Source: an uncultured Butyricimonas sp. | GTDB lineage: Bacteria > Bacteroidota > Bacteroidia > Bacteroidales > Marinifilaceae | Length of the DNA: 52,882 nt | Direction: 5' to 3' | NCBI GenBank assembly: GCA_944320555.1 | Contig: CALUHX010000017.1 | Location: forward strand, 1-52,882 | Shown: positions 49,944 through 52,882 of the stretch, one piece after another | How positions within the stretch are numbered: position 1 is the stretch's first letter | How the letters are laid out: each line of letters opens with the position of its first letter | Translations under genes and position numbers: made by a program | Notes under the pieces: model-generated | Told to the model about the DNA's origin: nothing | The model's input: only the letters and a program-made list of their open reading frames with translations | Databases searched by the model: none

Positions 49944-51011
49944 TTACAAATCCGCCTTCACCACACACATCATTCCGGCGACAAGTCGCGCATTGTCCTC
50001 TTCGGAAATGTCCGTCAATTCAATGCGCACCGGCACCCGTTGCTGTATTTTCACGAAGTTCCCGGCGGAATTGTCCGTCGGCACCATCGAATACTTCGCA
50101 CCCGTGGCGGAACTGATGGCCGTTATGCGTCCCTTGAAGGTCTTACCTTTGAAAGCGTCCACGGTCACTTCCACTTCCTGCCCCTTGGAGAGCGAGGCGA
50201 TTTGCGTCTCCTTGTAGTTTGCGACCACCCACTTATGGCCGTCGGGGATAATCGTGGTAATCGTCTGTCCCGCATTGACCAACTGCCCGTCCTCTATGGA
50301 ACGCCGTCCCAAACAACCGTCGCAAGGAGCCGTCACCACCGTGTAGGAAAGATTCAATCGGGCCAAATCCACAGCTGCCTCCGCCCTCAAGATGGCCGCC
50401 TCGGCATTCTCCTGCCGTTGATCCACCTCGGACACGGAAGAAAGAGCCGCATTGCGCTGACGCTCCAAGGCGGCGACCCGGGCACGGGCCATTTCCAATT
50501 GCGTCTGGTATTGCTCGACGACAACGGGCGTGGCCGCTTTCTTGTCCAACAAGACACTATACCGGTGGTAGTCCTTTTCCAATTGCTCGACGCGATAACG
50601 CGCCTCCGCAATGGAAGCCTCGTACACCGAGGCCGAGGTGGAAGCCGTGTTCAATGTGTTGGCCACCACTTTGCGCCTGCTGCGGGCATCCATCAGCGCG
50701 GCCTCGGCCTGCTTCAGTTGGATACGGTATTCCTCGTCCTCCAACACAAGCAGCGTGTCGCCTTTCTTCACATGCTGGTGTTCCGTGAAACAAATCTTGC
50801 TGATATATCCCGGCACACGGACGTTGACGGGCGAAAGGTATTGCTCCACCTGGGCGTCGTCGGTCGTCTCGCACGACTTGTAATCGACAAAAAGGGCGAC
50901 CACTTCCCATATTCCGTAAACCACAAGGCAAATGCCTATTATCATCGCCACCTTTTTCATCATGGAAGGTTTCGAGGCGGCTTGTTCCTGAACGTTGTTC
51001 GTTGTTTCCAT
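49944..51011 (-). CDS. HlyD/EmrA-family periplasmic adaptor
   Basis: Membrane fusion protein of 355 residues linking the MFS pump to TolC. One N-terminal TM (about 18-38, K-V-A-M-I-I-G-I-C-L-V-V-Y-G-I-W), a split biotinyl-lipoyl domain (V-N-V-R-V-P-G-Y-I-S near 70 and V-T-A-P-C-D-G-C-L-G near 225), a long coiled-coil hairpin between (about 100-215, A-R-V-A-A-L-E-R-Q-R) and a beta-barrel domain (E-V-E-V-T-V-D-A-F-K-G-K-T-F-K-G-R-I). Thirty-seven bases after the tolC-like gene. Confidence 0.9.
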   Translation of the reverse strand: METTNNVQEQAASKPSMMKKVAMIIGICLVVYGIWEVVALFVDYKSCETTDDAQVEQYLSPVNVRVPGYISKICFTEHQHVKKGDTLLVLEDEEYRIQLKQAEAALMDARSRRKVVANTLNTASTSASVYEASIAEARYRVEQLEKDYHRYSVLLDKKAATPVVVEQYQTQLEMARARVAALERQRNAALSSVSEVDQRQENAEAAILRAEAAVDLARLNLSYTVVTAPCDGCLGRRSIEDGQLVNAGQTITTIIPDGHKWVVANYKETQIASLSKGQEVEVTVDAFKGKTFKGRITAISSATGAKYSMVPTDNSAGNFVKIQQRVPVRIELTDISEEDNARLVAGMMCVVKADL

Positions 51012-51048
51012 AGTATTTGTTTTTAATTATTCGAATCACAAGATTATT

Positions 51049-52392
51049 TCACCGGACAAGCTCATCCAGCCGCCCGGAAAGTTTCAAAAGCGTAAGTTGG
51101 GCCACGTTGCATTGGCAATGAGCCTGCACGCAAGCGGACTGGGCATTGCGGAGCCGCATTTCGTCCTGCAACAATTCCGTCATCGAAGCCACTCCCTCCT
51201 TGTATTTTTCCTCCGTGACCACGTACACGTCTTCCGCCTGACGATAAGCGTCCTTTTGCGTGCGGAACACTTCAAGATTGTGGCGAAGCTGACGCAACGC
51301 ATCGGCATAATTCTTGCTCAGTCGCTTACTTTGCATGGCAAACGTGGTCTGCGCTTGTTGCTTGTCGTATTGGTACTGCCGCACCCGCAGCCGCTTGTCG
51401 CTACCGTCGAAAATCGGAATGTGAACGGAAAAGGCCAAATAAGAGTTGCCGAACCAGTTGTGGGTTTCTCCCGACGTATGGAAAAAATGATGGAGCCTCT
51501 CCTGATACCCCACCGCTCCGAACTGCCCTCCCAACGACACGGACGGCACATAACCGGCCCGTACCGTTTTAATCTATTTATCTATCAACTCCATGCGTGT
51601 GGACAACAATCTCAATTCGGGCAAAGACTCACTGACACCATCCACACGCACAAGCGCCACGTCGACCGGCATGGGCACGACGGCCATCGGAGCCTCCGGA
51701 GGGAGGTCGAGCAGGAAACGCAGCAAATTCAATTGCTGCTCATACAAGGTGGCGTATTGATCATATTGCGCCATGAGGTTTTTCAGATTAATCTGCACGC
51801 GGGTCAAATCGACCTCCAAAACCACTCCCCCTTTGTACAATTCCTCGGTAATTGAACAGAGGTCTTTCATTCTCCGGATGTTCTCGTCCAGCAAGCGTTG
51901 CTGTTCCAAGGAAGCCTGCGCCAGATAATACACGTTGTTTATCTGCACGGTCAAATCTTCCTCCGCCTTTTCGTATGACAATTCACTAAGCTCCCGCACC
52001 ACGCACGCCGCTTTTGTCGCGGAAAGAACGGTCTGGTTGTACAAAGGCATTGCCATTCGGATTCCGGCCGTCACAGCGTATTGCATGCTTTGAATCTTCT
52101 GCCATGTGGGGTCGTCGGGAAAATCATTGCCAAGCAACACTCCGGTTGTCACATTGGCCGGCTTCATCAGATAATCCATCATTTGAAAGTCGGCAGTAAA
52201 CACCGGAAGCAGACGCGAGCGGCTTTGCGTCAAGGCCGTCTCGCTTTTCAGTATGTCGACGCGGTCGTTTTTCAAAGAAAGATTGTTGCGAACACCAATC
52301 TCCAAGCACTCCTTCAAAGAATATGTTTTCTGCTGCCCGAACACGAAGGACCCGCAAAAAAACAAAAGCAATAAAACGAATACATGTTTCAT
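51049..52392 (-). pseudogene. TolC-family outer-membrane efflux protein with in-frame amber codon
   Basis: TolC-like protein interrupted by TAG at codon 273 (51574-51576). From ATG 52392: signal peptide (ending F-V-F-G-Q), then the first OEP repeat (L-K-E-C-L-E-I-G-V-R-N-N-L-S-L-K), reading to M-E-L-I-D-K. After the TAG the same frame continues I-K-T-V-R-A-G-Y-V-P-S-V-S-L, exactly what follows in the family, and runs to 51049 with the second repeat complete. Homologues usually have Gln at the interrupted place (D-K-Q), so a single CAG-to-TAG change explains it. No frameshift is needed. If not suppressed, the truncated product would not form a channel, leaving the HlyD and MFS genes without their own outer component. 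Confidence 0.85.
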
Positions 52393-52423
52393 ATCGTCGT
52401 TCTTTTTTAGTTTTATCATGCGG

Positions 52424-52454
52424 CAAAAATAATCCGGCCATTCCCCTCCCCAAA
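52424..52454 (-). promoter_or_regulatory. Efflux operon promoter (TTTG-N19-TATTTTTG)
   Basis: On the minus strand TTTG (52454-52451), 19 bases, TATTTTTG (52431-52424); the ATG at 52392 follows 31 bases on. It faces the AraC-type gene, the usual place for its control. Confidence 0.7.
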
Positions 52455-52571
52455 GTGCAATTCTCGGGACTGGTTGTGCAATTTCAACGGAAGAAGTGAA
52501 ATCAAACGGAAGGGAAAGGCGGTTTATTCGGATTTTATTGGTTTATTTGCACACTCATAGACACTCTTACC

Positions 52572-52802
52572 ATGGAACAGGAATACTATCAAGTGTTAGA
52601 CGCCAAACAGCTTATCGCAAACCATGCGACCGTGTCGCAAAACAAATGCGGACTCTTTTTATGCCGAAAGGGAGACGCCGACCTTTTATTGAACAATCGC
52701 AGTTTCCATATCGACACGGGCACGCTCTGCCTCTACACGCCCTATACGTTCATCCGCATCGTACGGCACAGCGACGACATCGAAGGTTATCTTTTAGAAT
52801 AG
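52572..52802 (+). pseudogene. AraC-family regulator, N-terminal domain only
   Basis: Frame of 76 residues matching only the beginning of Bacteroidota AraC-type regulators: Y-Y-Q-V-L-D-A-K, C-G-L-F-L-C-R-K-G-D-A, a cupin-like sensor stretch, and L-Y-T-P-Y-T-F-I-R-I-V, ending at G-Y-L-L-E. Full members continue into about 200 more residues with a double helix-turn-helix; here a TAG follows and the DNA turns AT-rich. It is divergent from the efflux operon, which such regulators usually control. Either it is interrupted by an insertion whose end begins near 52800, or it is a decayed gene. It cannot bind DNA as it stands. Confidence 0.7.
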
Positions 52803-52882
52803 ACATTATATAGATTAATTTATTATATGACTCATTTTGTGCGTGATTCTGAAGTTGTGTAATCCACAAGCAATAAGAATCA
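52803..52882. other. AT-rich edge, possible insertion end
   Basis: Eighty bases of sharply lower GC than the preceding gene. No reading frame or terminal repeat can be judged because the window ends. Confidence 0.35.

Noticed and set aside
51547-51576. Programmed recoding of the TolC amber codon
   Set aside because: No pseudoknot, selenocysteine- or pyrrolysine-type signal could be recognised, and Gln at this place in relatives makes a plain point mutation simpler.

Overview
The window is from a member of the Bacteroidota, most likely Bacteroidales. Support comes from a SusC/SusD pair with its own ECF sigma factor and FecR anti-sigma factor, BtuG-type surface lipoproteins beside BtuB, and many promoters of the Bacteroidota form (TTG or TTTG, 19-20 bases, then TAnnTTTG). 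I cannot name the genus from the sequence. No rRNA, tRNA or CRISPR array was seen. Protein functions are read from motifs and family resemblance, without database searches.

Layout. 0.5-3.7 kb: a secreted protein with TonB-C-like domains, kbl (2-amino-3-ketobutyrate CoA ligase) and a small lipoprotein. 3.8-16.1 kb: a relatively AT-rich leftward cluster (fecR, susC, susD, a metallopeptidase-like lipoprotein, a TlpA lipoprotein, a DPP-IV-like S9 peptidase, a second TlpA) with a divergent sigma factor, which looks like a regulated peptide or glycopeptide uptake and degradation locus. 16.2-19.0 kb: lpdA and a secreted C1 (PepC-type) peptidase. 19.1-26.4 kb: a complete leftward histidine operon, hisG-D-C-B-H-A-F-IE, preceded by a 19-codon leader peptide with seven His codons and a terminator hairpin, a classical attenuator that has no gene call. 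26.5-31.7 kb: an accessory patch with a GIN-domain protein, a HigB/HigA-type toxin-antitoxin pair whose toxin mRNA looks leaderless, a methyltransferase overlapped by a CorA-like two-TM membrane protein, a DUF4160/DUF2442 pair and a decayed second antitoxin.

32.1-48.2 kb is cobalamin capture and completion. Operon 1 has a riboswitch, then btuG, btuB and a PKD-type lipoprotein. Operon 2 has a riboswitch, then a PKD/propeller lipoprotein and a paralogue of the operon 1 lipoprotein. Operon 3 has btuF-C-D, cobD and cbiB. A convergent cobU-T-S operon follows. Together these capture corrinoid at the surface, move it across both membranes and rebuild the lower nucleotide loop; corrin-ring synthesis genes are absent. 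Operon 3 keeps a promoter nearly identical to that of operon 1, but the riboswitch position is filled by palindromic repeats. Third-codon-position preference flips from C to G between operons 1 and 2, although they lie on the same strand.

48.3-52.8 kb: a leftward efflux operon (TolC-HlyD-MFS) whose tolC-like gene carries an in-frame amber codon, with a divergent AraC-type regulator cut down to its N-terminal domain at the window edge.
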